Made by a program: the position numbers and the translations under genes | Shown here: positions 1 through 7,493 of the stretch, in pieces | Numbering within the stretch: position 1 is the first letter of the stretch | How the letters are laid out: each line of letters opens with the position of its first letter | NCBI GenBank assembly: GCA_035507915.1 | Contig: DATJNS010000142.1 | Span: 1-25,125, forward strand | Origin: JACQAI01 sp035507915 | GTDB lineage: Bacteria; Pseudomonadota; Alphaproteobacteria; Elsterales; Elsteraceae | Direction: 5' to 3' | Length of the DNA: 25,125 nucleotides | Notes under the pieces: model-generated | Database searches by the model: none | The model's input: the letters and a program-made list of their open reading frames with translations, nothing else | Told to the model about the DNA's origin: nothing

Positions 1-960
1 GCCGGCCCACGCGATCATCGCGGCGTTGTCGGTGCACAGCGCGAGCGGCGGCGCCGTCATCGTCATGCCGTGCACGGCCGCGAGATCGGCCAGGCGCGCG
101 CGCAACGTCCGGTTCGCGGCGACGCCGCCCGCGACCACCAGAGCCGTCGCGTCGGCGTGGCGCGCGCGGAACATCGCGATCGCGTTCCGGGTGCGATCGA
201 CCAGCACGTCGCTCACCGCCGCCTGGAAACCGGCGGCGAGATCGGCCACGTCGCGCGGCACGAACCCGCGCCCCTCCGGCCCTTGGGGCAGGCCCTCGGC
301 GACGACGCGCACCGCGGTCTTGAGGCCGGAGAACGAGAAGTCGGCGCCCGGCCGGCCGCGCAGCGGACGCGGCAGATCGAAGCGCGCCGCGTCGCCGTCC
401 GCCGCCGCGGCCTCGAGCGCCGGACCGCCGGGGAACCCGAGGCCGAGCATCTTGGCGACCTTGTCGAACGCCTCGCCAGCGGCGTCGTCGATCGTGGTGC
501 CGAGACGTGCGTAGCGCCCGACGCCCTCGACCGCGAGCAGTTGGCAATGGCCGCCCGACACCAGCAGGAGCAGGTAGGGGAACGCCACGTCGTCGGTCAG
601 CCGGCAGGTCAGCGCGTGGCCTTCCAGGTGATTGACCGCGACGAACGGCCGGTCATGCGCCAGCGCCAGCGCCTTCCCCATGGTGACGCCGACGATCACG
701 CCGCCGATCAGGCCGGGCCCGCCGGTTGCCGCGATGCCGTCGAGGTCGCGGAGGCCGACGCCGGCCGCGTCGAGCGCGCGGCGCACCAGCCCGTCGAGCA
801 GGTCGAGATGCGCGCGCGCCGCGATCTCGGGCACGACGCCGCCATAGGGCCGGTGCGCCTCGAGCTGCGAGGCGACCAGCGATGCGCGGATCGCCCGCGC
901 GTCGGTCACCACCGCCGCCGCGGTCTCGTCGCACGAGGTCTCGATGCCGAGCACGATCAT
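1..960 (-). CDS. tsaD: tRNA N6-adenosine threonylcarbamoyltransferase TsaD (3' end cut by window edge)
   Basis: TsaD transfers the threonylcarbamoyl group from TC-AMP onto A37 of tRNAs that read ANN codons, together with TsaB and TsaE in the cytoplasm. The first 320 codons are visible and stay open to base 1. The N-terminus MIVLGIETSCDET is the family signature. The metal-binding His pair lies in NHLEGH (H111, H115), LVSGGH follows at about 134-139, and CTDNAAMIAWAG sits at the window edge. The family is usually 340-360 aa, so about 20-40 residues are missing. The ATG at 958-960 is fixed by the N-terminal signature. No Shine-Dalgarno precedes it. It is divergent from hemC, an arrangement familiar in alphaproteobacteria. 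Identification is firm. Confidence 0.96.
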   Translation of the reverse strand, partial: MIVLGIETSCDETAAAVVTDARAIRASLVASQLEAHRPYGGVVPEIAARAHLDLLDGLVRRALDAAGVGLRDLDGIAATGGPGLIGGVIVGVTMGKALALAHDRPFVAVNHLEGHALTCRLTDDVAFPYLLLLVSGGHCQLLAVEGVGRYARLGTTIDDAAGEAFDKVAKMLGLGFPGGPALEAAAADGDAARFDLPRPLRGRPGADFSFSGLKTAVRVVAEGLPQGPEGRGFVPRDVADLAAGFQAAVSDVLVDRTRNAIAMFRARHADATALVVAGGVAANRTLRARLADLAAVHGMTMTAPPLALCTDNAAMIAWAG

Positions 961-970
961 GGGTTCGGCC

Positions 971-1051
971 AATATGGCCCGGCCGCCGCGACTTTGTAAC
1001 CTCTCGCGGGGCGGCCTGCGCCTTGCGCCGCCCGGTCTGCGGCCCTAAAAC
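971..1051. promoter_or_regulatory. candidate divergent promoters for tsaD and hemC
   Basis: For hemC (plus), TTGCGC (1023-1028), a 17-base gap and TAAAAC (1046-1051) place the predicted transcript start at or next to the ATG at 1058. For tsaD (minus), GTTACA (rc of 995-1000), an 18-base gap and CATATT (rc of 971-976) place the start within a few bases of the ATG at 960. The boxes match the sigma-70 consensus only partly (3-4 of 6 each). Neither gene has a visible Shine-Dalgarno, which fits leaderless or nearly leaderless mRNAs. This is read by eye. Confidence 0.35.
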
Positions 1052-1057
1052 CCGCGG

Positions 1058-2002
1058 ATGGCGCCCCTGCCCTCGCCGCTCCGCATCGGCACGCGCGGCA
1101 GCCCGCTCGCCCTGATCCAGGCGAACGCGGTGCGCACGGCGTTGGTCGGCGCCGGCGCCGACCCCGACGCGCTCGAGATCGTGCCGATCCGCACGTCGGG
1201 CGACCGGGTGCGCGACCGCGCGCTGGCCGAGGTCGGCGGCAAGGGCCTGTTCACCAAGGAGCTCGAGACGGCGCTGGCCGAGCGGCACATCGACGTCGCC
1301 GTTCACTCGATGAAGGACGTGCCGACCTGGCTGCCCGACGGGCTCGCGATCGCGGCCCTGCTGCCGCGCGAGGACCCGCGCGACGTGCTGCTGGTCGCCC
1401 GGCGCTTGGGGCCGATCCGGCGCATCGCCGACCTGCCGCACGGCGCGCGCGTCGGCACGGCGGCGCTGCGCCGTCAGGCCCAGCTGCTGCATCGGCGCCC
1501 CGATCTCCGGATCGCGTTGCTGCGTGGCAACGTCGAGACGCGGCTCGCCAAGCTCGAGGCCGGCGAGGTCGACGCCACGCTGCTCGCGCTCGCCGGCCTG
1601 AAACGCCTCGGCATCGCGGTCGACCCCGACGCGATCCTCGCCGCCGACGAGCTGGTGCCGGCGGTCGCCCAGGGCGCGATCGGCGCCGAGGTGCGCGCCG
1701 ACGACGCCGCGACGCGCGCACTGGTGGCGCGGCTCGACGATCGCCCGACCAGCCTCGCGGTCGGCGCCGAGCGCGCCATGCTGGCGGTGCTCGACGGCTC
1801 GTGCCGCACGCCGATCGGCGGCCTCGCGGTGCTCGACGGCGCCCGGCTCGCGCTCGACGGCCTGGTCGCGACGGCCGACGGCAGCGCGTTGCATCGCCGC
1901 CGCGAGATCGGCGACGCCGGCGATCCGCTCGCGCTCGGCCGCGCGGTCGGCCACGCGCTGCGCGCCGCCGCCGGCCCCGACTTCTTCCGCGAGTCGGCAT
2001 GA
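1058..2002 (+). CDS. hemC: hydroxymethylbilane synthase (porphobilinogen deaminase)
   Basis: HemC joins four porphobilinogen molecules into the linear tetrapyrrole hydroxymethylbilane, the third common step of heme synthesis, in the cytoplasm. The 314-aa product has the usual family length. RIGTRGSPLAL is at about 9-19. VHSMKDVPT (82-90) supplies catalytic Asp87, the equivalent of E. coli Asp84. ALRRQAQLL and LRGNVETRL (155-163) form substrate-binding segments. Cys249 in LDGSCRTPIGG carries the dipyrromethane cofactor. The ATG lies just before the conserved N-terminus and has no Shine-Dalgarno. The stop overlaps the hemD start (ATGA), so the two are translationally coupled. Confidence 0.97.
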   Translation: MAPLPSPLRIGTRGSPLALIQANAVRTALVGAGADPDALEIVPIRTSGDRVRDRALAEVGGKGLFTKELETALAERHIDVAVHSMKDVPTWLPDGLAIAALLPREDPRDVLLVARRLGPIRRIADLPHGARVGTAALRRQAQLLHRRPDLRIALLRGNVETRLAKLEAGEVDATLLALAGLKRLGIAVDPDAILAADELVPAVAQGAIGAEVRADDAATRALVARLDDRPTSLAVGAERAMLAVLDGSCRTPIGGLAVLDGARLALDGLVATADGSALHRRREIGDAGDPLALGRAVGHALRAAAGPDFFRESA

Positions 2003-3711
2003 CGCGCGCCCTGATCACGCGCCCGCTCGAGGACGCGACGCCGCTCGCCGAGGCGCTGCGCGCCCTCGGCATCGAGCCGGTGATCGAGCCGCTGCTGACC
2101 ATCACGCTGCGGCCCGAGGCGCTGCCGCCGCTCGACGGCGTCCACGCGCTGCTCGTCACCTCGGCCAACGGCGTGCGCGCGTTCGTCGCCGCCAGCGGGC
2201 GGCGCGACCTGCCGGTGTTTGCCGTCGGACCGTCGACCGCGGCGGTCGCGCGCAATGCCGGCTTCGCGACGGTCGAGACCGCCGACGGCAACGTCACGGC
2301 GCTCGCCGCCCTAGTCGCCGCGCGCGCGCAGCCGGCGGACGGCACGCTGCTGCACGTCGCGGGCAGCGAGGTCGCCGGGGATCTCGCCGGCGACCTCACG
2401 GCGCGCGGCTATACGGTCGCGCGCGCCGTGCTCTACGACGCCGCGCCGGCCGACACGCTGACCGCCGACGTGCTCGCCGACCTCGGCGCGGGACGCATCG
2501 ACTGGGTGCTGCTGTTCTCGCCGCGCACCGCGACGACCTTCGCGCGGTTGATCGACGCCGCCGGACGCGTCGAGGCGCTGACCCGCGCCACCGCAATTTG
2601 CCTCAGCGCGGCGGTCGCCGACGCGGTCGCCGGGCTGCCGTGGCAGCGCGTGCGCGTGGCGACCCAGCCCGACCAGGCGAGCCTGCTCGACCTGCTCGAA
2701 TCCCTGAAGGCCGAGGCGGCGCCCGCGCCGGCGCGCCAGCCGACGCGGCCGACGGCAACAGCAGCCGCCCGCGCCGCGCGGCGCGGCGGCGGGATCTTGC
2801 CGGCGGTCGCGGCCGCCGTCACGACGGTCGTCGTGTTGATCGCGGCGCTCGCCGTGAGCGCGCCGCTGTGGATCGACCTGGTGCTGCCCGCGCCGACACC
2901 GGCGCCGGCGTCGAGCTTGCCCGGTCCCGGGCAGAGCATCGCGCAGGTCGAGGACCAGATGAACCAGCGCATCGCGACCTTGTCCGATCAGCTCGAGGCG
3001 CTGCGCAGCCGGCTGACCACGCTCGCCGGCACGGCGCCCGCCACCACCAATCAGTCGGGGGTGAACGAGCTCGGCCAGCGCACGGGCGAGCTCGCCGACC
3101 AGATCAAGGCGCTGCAGGAGCGCGTCGGCGCCGCCGAGCAGACGCGCGAGCACGAGGCCACCACCCGCGCGCGCGCCGCGGCGTTCGCCGTCGGGGTCGC
3201 CGAGCTCGACAGCATGGCGCGCGCTGGCCGGCCGTTCGCCGCCAGCCTCAAAGCGCTGCGCGCGCTGGCGCCCGAGTCCGCCGACACCGAGCTTCTGCAG
3301 CCGCTCGAGCCGTACGCGGCCAAGGGGGTCGCCACGCTCGAGCAGCTGCGCCGCGACTGGCCGGCGGTCGCACGCGCCGCGCAGGCCGCGCAGGTCGCCG
3401 CCGACTATGGCGAGGCATACGGCGGCTGGGTCGGCAGGATCATGAAGGTGCTTTCGGGCGCGTTCACGATCCGACGCGTCGGCGGCGACGTCCCCGGCGG
3501 CGATACCGAGGCGCTGCTCGCGCGCGCCGGCGCGCGCCTCGACGCCGACGATCTCGCGGGCGCGCTCAGCACGCTGGCAACCTTGTCGGAGCCGGCGGCA
3601 GACGCCGCCAAGCCGTGGCTCGAGCGCGCCCGCGCGCGACGCGCCGTCGAGACCGCGCTGACCCAGCTCACCGAGCGTGCGCTCCACACGATCGTGCACG
3701 CCGGCGGCTGA
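1999..3711 (+). CDS. hemD: uroporphyrinogen-III synthase fused to a mitofilin-like (HemX/Mic60-type) membrane protein
   Basis: A single open frame of 570 aa carries two modules. Residues 1 to about 236 are a full-length HemD, which cyclises hydroxymethylbilane to uroporphyrinogen III. It starts MTRALITRPLEDA and contains LLVTSANGVRAF (51-62), FAVGPSTAAVA (74-84) and LLFSPRTATTFARL (171-184). An Ala/Pro/Arg-rich linker (about 238-264) leads to one transmembrane segment (about 267-290). A Pro/Ala stretch, a predicted coiled coil (about 315-392) and a C-terminal domain (about 395-570) resemble the COG4223/mitofilin-like protein normally encoded as a separate gene between hemD and hemY. No stop or convincing internal start lies between the halves. 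The fusion would tether HemD to the inner membrane, with the coiled coil outside. HemD and the single-frame fusion are seen directly; the mitofilin assignment rests on architecture and position. Confidence 0.85.
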   Translation: MTRALITRPLEDATPLAEALRALGIEPVIEPLLTITLRPEALPPLDGVHALLVTSANGVRAFVAASGRRDLPVFAVGPSTAAVARNAGFATVETADGNVTALAALVAARAQPADGTLLHVAGSEVAGDLAGDLTARGYTVARAVLYDAAPADTLTADVLADLGAGRIDWVLLFSPRTATTFARLIDAAGRVEALTRATAICLSAAVADAVAGLPWQRVRVATQPDQASLLDLLESLKAEAAPAPARQPTRPTATAAARAARRGGGILPAVAAAVTTVVVLIAALAVSAPLWIDLVLPAPTPAPASSLPGPGQSIAQVEDQMNQRIATLSDQLEALRSRLTTLAGTAPATTNQSGVNELGQRTGELADQIKALQERVGAAEQTREHEATTRARAAAFAVGVAELDSMARAGRPFAASLKALRALAPESADTELLQPLEPYAAKGVATLEQLRRDWPAVARAAQAAQVAADYGEAYGGWVGRIMKVLSGAFTIRRVGGDVPGGDTEALLARAGARLDADDLAGALSTLATLSEPAADAAKPWLERARARRAVETALTQLTERALHTIVHAGG

Positions 3712-3716
3712 CCTCC

Positions 3717-5156
3717 GTGCTGCGGATCGTCAAGTTCCTGATCGTCGCCGGCGTGCTGGTCGCGGTCGCGTTCTGGCTCACCGAGTACCAAGGCACGATC
3801 AGCGTCGTGTGGCTCGGCCGGCGCGCCGACATCTCGACCGCGCTCGCCGTCCCCGCGCTCGGCATCGTGATCGTCGCGAGCGCGCTCGCCTACCGGCTGT
3901 GGCGCGCCGCCGTGACGGCGCCGGCGCGCCTGGCACGCGCGCGCCGGGCACGACGCCGCGAGCGCGGCTATCACGCCGTGACCCTGGGGCTGGTCGCCGC
4001 CGCGGCCGGCGACGGCCGCGAGGCGGCGCGCCAGTCGCGGCGCGCGACGGCGCTGCTCGACCGCCAACCGTTGACCCTGATGCTGGCCGCCCAAGCGGCC
4101 CAGCTGGACGGCGACGAGACCGCCGCGCGCCGCCATTTCGACGCCATGCTGGCGCATCCCGATGCCGCGTTCCTCGGGTTGCGCGGCCTGATCGGCGCGG
4201 CGCTCGACGGCGGCGACGCCAAGACCGCGCTCGGCTACGCGGAGCGCGCGCGCGCGCTCGCGCCGCACGCGCCGTGGCTGCTCGATCAGATGTTCGACCT
4301 GCACGCGGCGCTCGGCGACTGGCCGGCGGCCGCGGCGATCGCCGAGACGGCGGCGCGCCGCAAGACGTCGCCGCCGGCCGAGCTGGCGCGCCGCAAGGCG
4401 CTGGCGGCGCTCGGTCAGGCCGACGATGCCGAGGCGGCGGGCGCGCTCGACCAGGCGATCCGTCACGCACGTGCCGCCGTCGCCGCGACTCCGGGCGCGG
4501 TGCCGGCGGTGGCGCGGCTGGCGCGGCTCCATCTGGTCGCCGGGCGGCCGCGCGACGCCGTCAAGCTGATCGAGCAGTCGTGGCCGGCGGCCGCGCATCC
4601 CGAGCTCGCCGCGCTCTACGGTCAGGCGATCGAGGAGGCCGAGCCGTTGGCGCGCGTCAAACGCTTCGAGCGGCTGCTGCAGCGTGCACCGGACGAGCCC
4701 GAGGGCCATCTCGCGCTCGCCGACGCCGCGCTGCACGCGCGCCTGTGGGGCGCGGCGCGCGAGCACTACGAGCGCGCGGGCACCGATCCGGCGGCGCGCG
4801 CGCGCGCCTATCGCGGCCTCGCCGAGCTCGAGGAGCGCGAACGCCACGACCGCGAGCGCGCGCTCGACTGGCGCACCCGCGCCGCGGCCGCGCCGCCGGC
4901 GCCGTTCTGGCTATGCGAGCGCTGCGACCGCCCGGCGCAGGCGTGGTCGGTGCGCTGCCCGCACTGCGGCAAGCCCGGCACGCTGGTCTGGCACCAGCCG
5001 GTCACCGGCGCGCTCAGCGCAGTCGAGCCCGCCGGCGCGCTCGAGGTCATCGAGGTCGAAACCGTCGACGAGCCGAGCAGCCTGGCCGATCGGCGTCTGG
5101 CGGCGCTCGCGCAAGCCGCCGGGGGCGCCGCCGCGGCCGACGCGCCCGATCGCTAA
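3717..5156 (+). CDS. hemY: HemY-like TPR membrane protein with C-terminal zinc ribbon
   Basis: This is the HemY of proteobacterial heme operons, a membrane protein of unclear role, not the protoporphyrinogen oxidase of the same name. The 479-aa product begins at GTG 3717, five bases after the hemD-fusion stop. That start gives the expected VLRIVKFLIVAG membrane segment. Transmembrane helices lie at about 4-21 and 43-61, with the family WL..Y.G.....W pattern between them. Arg-rich residues follow at about 70-84. The rest is alpha-helical repeat (TPR-like, about 85-385). The C-terminus has four cysteines, C400, C403, C414 and C417 (CX2C-X10-CX2C), a likely zinc ribbon. The acidic, Ala-rich tail looks disordered. 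The ribbon is absent from enterobacterial HemY as I remember it, but I recall it in alphaproteobacterial forms. Confidence 0.88.
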   Translation: MLRIVKFLIVAGVLVAVAFWLTEYQGTISVVWLGRRADISTALAVPALGIVIVASALAYRLWRAAVTAPARLARARRARRRERGYHAVTLGLVAAAAGDGREAARQSRRATALLDRQPLTLMLAAQAAQLDGDETAARRHFDAMLAHPDAAFLGLRGLIGAALDGGDAKTALGYAERARALAPHAPWLLDQMFDLHAALGDWPAAAAIAETAARRKTSPPAELARRKALAALGQADDAEAAGALDQAIRHARAAVAATPGAVPAVARLARLHLVAGRPRDAVKLIEQSWPAAAHPELAALYGQAIEEAEPLARVKRFERLLQRAPDEPEGHLALADAALHARLWGAAREHYERAGTDPAARARAYRGLAELEERERHDRERALDWRTRAAAAPPAPFWLCERCDRPAQAWSVRCPHCGKPGTLVWHQPVTGALSAVEPAGALEVIEVETVDEPSSLADRRLAALAQAAGGAAAADAPDR

Positions 5157-5182
5157 GCGCGGGCCCGGCGCGAAGCGCGGCG

Positions 5183-6589
5183 TCAGCCCTCGTCGAGCCG
5201 GGCCGGATCGAGCGGACCGCGCACCACCGCGTCGAGGTCGAGGCTGTCCTCGCCGGGGATGCGCATGACCGTGTAGCGCTCGCCGGGATCGAGCGGCTTG
5301 GTGGCGTCGAGCCCCATCTTGGCGCCGATGCCGTCGTCGGTCGACGGATCGAGCCGCGAGCCCTGCGCGCGCGGCATCACGAGCAGATCGCGATGCGCCT
5401 GGAAGCGCGTGGCGACCGCCCACTCGACCTGCGCCGGATCGTGGACGTCGATGTCGTCGTCGACCACGACCACGTGCTTGACGTCGAAGTGGCTCGAGAA
5501 CGCCGCGCCGATGACGTTGAAGGCCTCCTCGGGCAGGCGCTTCCTCAGCTTGACGAACAGGTGGTAGCGCGCGACGCCGCCGAGCGACAGGTGGACGTCG
5601 AGCACGTTGGCGAAGTTGCGCTGCAGGTAGGCGAGGATGGTCGCCTCGCGCGGAATCGCGCCGAGCAGGAGATGCTCGAGGCCGCCCGGCACGATGGTGT
5701 GATAGAGCGGCGCCGCGCGATGGCTGACCGCGGTCACCGCGACGACCTGGCGCCGGCCTGCGGGCCCATAATATTTCGGGAACTCGCCGAACGGTCCTTC
5801 GAGCTCGCGCACGTGCGGCAGCAGCCGGCCCTCGATGACGATCTCGGCGTCGGCCGGCACGCGGACCTGGCTGGTCAGCGCCTTGACGACCGCGAGCGGC
5901 GCGCCATGCAGCGCGCCGGCGACCTCGAGCTCGTCCTGGTCGAGCGGCACGATCGCCTGCGAGGCCAAGAGGGTGAGTGGATCGACGCCGATCGCGATCG
6001 CGACGTCGAGCGGCTCGCCGGCCTGCTCGGCGGCGGCGTAGAACTGCGACAGGTCGCGCGGCAGGATCAGGATGCCGAGTCGGTCGGGACCCTGCAGCTG
6101 CAGCCGGTTGATCGACACGTTCTGCTTGCCGGTGCGCGGGTTGCGCGCGATCACGAGCCCGGCGGTGATGTAGGCGCCGGCGTCGAGCTCGTGATGGGTC
6201 GGCAGCGGCAGCAGCGCTGCGAGATCGATGCCGTCGCGATGCACGACCTGGCGGCACGGCGCGTCGCCGGCGGCGACCTCGCGCCATGGCAGCGGCTGAT
6301 CGGCGGCGGCGCGGAAGCGCGCGAGCAGCTCGCCCGGCGCGACGCCCATCGCCTCGGCGATCCAGGCGCGGCTCGCCAGCACGCCGGAGACCACCGGCAC
6401 CGCGTGACCGCCGGGCGTCGGGAACCAGCTCGCCTGGCGTCCCTCGAGCCGCTTGGCGATCGCGGCCAGCGTGAACTTCAGATCGATGCCGGGCGCGATC
6501 TCGACCAGCCGGTCGGTCCGGGCGAGATGGCCGAGCCAGCCGCGCAGGCTGTCGAACGCGCGGTTGCGCCGCGCCGCAGGCGGTGTCAT
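5183..6589 (-). CDS. UbiD-family prenylated-FMN-dependent decarboxylase
   Basis: UbiD-family enzymes decarboxylate aromatic or alpha,beta-unsaturated acids using prenylated FMN made by UbiX. The 468-aa protein covers the whole family length. The metal/prFMN-binding segment NVSINRLQLQ (157-166) offers N157 and R162. ELEGPFGEFPKYYG (262-275) offers E264 and E269, which match the Glu pair of the family's catalytic Glu-Arg-Glu network. VEWAVATRFQ, followed by GSRLDP and then GAKMGLDAT, is the usual C-terminal signature. It converges with hemY across 26 bases and stands alone; no ubiX is in the window. It could act in ubiquinone synthesis or in aromatic catabolism. The sequence does not decide, so no symbol is given. 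Confidence 0.9.
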   Translation of the reverse strand: MTPPAARRNRAFDSLRGWLGHLARTDRLVEIAPGIDLKFTLAAIAKRLEGRQASWFPTPGGHAVPVVSGVLASRAWIAEAMGVAPGELLARFRAAADQPLPWREVAAGDAPCRQVVHRDGIDLAALLPLPTHHELDAGAYITAGLVIARNPRTGKQNVSINRLQLQGPDRLGILILPRDLSQFYAAAEQAGEPLDVAIAIGVDPLTLLASQAIVPLDQDELEVAGALHGAPLAVVKALTSQVRVPADAEIVIEGRLLPHVRELEGPFGEFPKYYGPAGRRQVVAVTAVSHRAAPLYHTIVPGGLEHLLLGAIPREATILAYLQRNFANVLDVHLSLGGVARYHLFVKLRKRLPEEAFNVIGAAFSSHFDVKHVVVVDDDIDVHDPAQVEWAVATRFQAHRDLLVMPRAQGSRLDPSTDDGIGAKMGLDATKPLDPGERYTVMRIPGEDSLDLDAVVRGPLDPARLDEG

Positions 6590-6653
6590 GGCGACGACGC
6601 TACACCAAATATCGGGCGGCGGGACTCCTGGGTCCGCCCGCGGGCCTCGCCCC

Positions 6654-6682
6654 TTGCCCGACCGATCCGACCGGCATAAGGT
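6654..6682 (+). promoter_or_regulatory. weak candidate promoter for tRNA-Thr
   Basis: TTGCCC (6654-6659) and TAAGGT (6677-6682) are 17 bases apart and lie about 10 bases before the mature tRNA 5' end. The -35 matches 4 of 6 consensus bases and the -10 matches 3 of 6. An overlapping CATAAG (6675-6680) fits the -10 consensus better but leaves only a 15-base gap. Position is the main support. Confidence 0.25.
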
Positions 6683-6692
6683 CCCGCGCCGG

Positions 6693-6767
6693 GCCGGGGT
6701 AGCTCAGTGGCAGAGCAGCTGATTCGTAATCAGCAGGTCGTCAGTTCAATCCTGACTCCCGGCACCA
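6693..6767 (+). tRNA. tRNA-Thr (anticodon CGU)
   Basis: A complete cloverleaf can be folded by eye. The acceptor stem is GCCGGGG (6693-6699) with TCCCGGC (6757-6763). The D arm is GCTC/GAGC (6702-6705 and 6713-6716). The anticodon stem is GCTGA/TCAGC with loop TTCGTAA, anticodon CGT at 6725-6727, reading ACG codons. The T arm is GTCAG/CTGAC with loop TTCAATC. The discriminator A and CCA are encoded (6764-6767). The acceptor stem has one G-U pair and all others are Watson-Crick. Confidence 0.97.
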
Positions 6768-6928
6768 TTTCCCTGACTTGCCGCGCCCATCGTGGGGCTC
6801 GCGCGTGACGGATCGGCCGCGCGGTTCTGTCGCGCCGCCGCCCTGCGCGCTTCATGAATCGGACAGGCTGCGTCCAGGTTCCGGGCCCAGCTCTCGGGCA
6901 GGATCATGACTGTCGCGGGAGAACCCAC

Positions 6929-7480
6929 ATGAAGAGCAAAGCCATTCTGGTCGCCCTCGGCGCCGGCCTGCTGACCGCGGGCACGGCGCTCGCCGCCGAG
7001 CCGGCGCTCAAGCTCGACCGGGCCGAGGCGGCGGCGCTGCATTCGGCGCCGATCTCGCTCGCCAAGGCCATCGCGATCGCCGCGCGCCAGGGTCACGGCA
7101 AGGTGATGAACATCGTCTCGCGGCCCGGCGGTCCCGACGACCTCTATGTCGTCACCCTGGTCGCCGACGGGCACATCCGCACGGCGACCGTGGACGCGGT
7201 GTCGGGCCGCTTCGTGCCGTCGCACACCTCGCTGGCGGTGCGCCAGGTGAGCCGCGGCGAGCGCGCCGACGTGACCGCGCTCGACGCGGCCGCGCGGCCG
7301 TTGAGCGCCGCCGTCGCGATCGCGGTGGGGTACACGCACGGCAAGGCCGGCGACGCCGGGCTCGAGACCCTGCGGGGCGGTAAAGTGGCTTACGAGGTGA
7401 ACGTGCTCAAGGACGGGGCGTTCTATGACGTTTGGGTGGATCCCACGTCAGGTCACGTGATTGAGACGGCGACGAGCTAG
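6929..7480 (+). CDS. exported tandem PepSY-domain protein
   Basis: The 183-aa protein has a signal peptide (MKSKAILVALGAGLL, Ala-rich, probable cut near residue 23, LAA/EP). Two PepSY-like repeats follow, at about 41-97 and 123-180. Each runs helix (A.A.A......GK), beta strand (YVVTLVADG or YEVNVLKDG), then a D..SG turn (VDAVSGRFV, VDPTSGHVI). PepSY domains occur in protease propeptides, where they inhibit protease, and in periplasmic metal or redox systems. The start at 6929 is preceded by GGGAG and gives the signal peptide; an upstream in-frame ATG at 6854 would bury it. The S41 protease gene begins 13 bases after the stop, so the pair is probably co-transcribed and PepSY may act on that protease. 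That link is inference. Confidence 0.82.
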   Translation: MKSKAILVALGAGLLTAGTALAAEPALKLDRAEAAALHSAPISLAKAIAIAARQGHGKVMNIVSRPGGPDDLYVVTLVADGHIRTATVDAVSGRFVPSHTSLAVRQVSRGERADVTALDAAARPLSAAVAIAVGYTHGKAGDAGLETLRGGKVAYEVNVLKDGAFYDVWVDPTSGHVIETATS

Positions 7481-7493
7481 TCCGCACTTTCCC

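Noticed and set aside
653..1954. Long antisense open frame (433 codons) across tsaD and hemC
   Set aside because: It is rich in Arg, Ala and Gly with no domain, typical of shadow frames in DNA with very high GC. Similar long frames oppose most real genes here, for example 2311-3699 and 13790-15202.
2598..3716. Upstream extension of the HemY frame
   Set aside because: Arg/Ala-rich shadow of the hemD fusion. The membrane segment starts at GTG 3717.
6693..6767. tRNA as an integration site for a mobile element
   Set aside because: No integrase, no repeated tRNA 3' end and no atypical base composition nearby.
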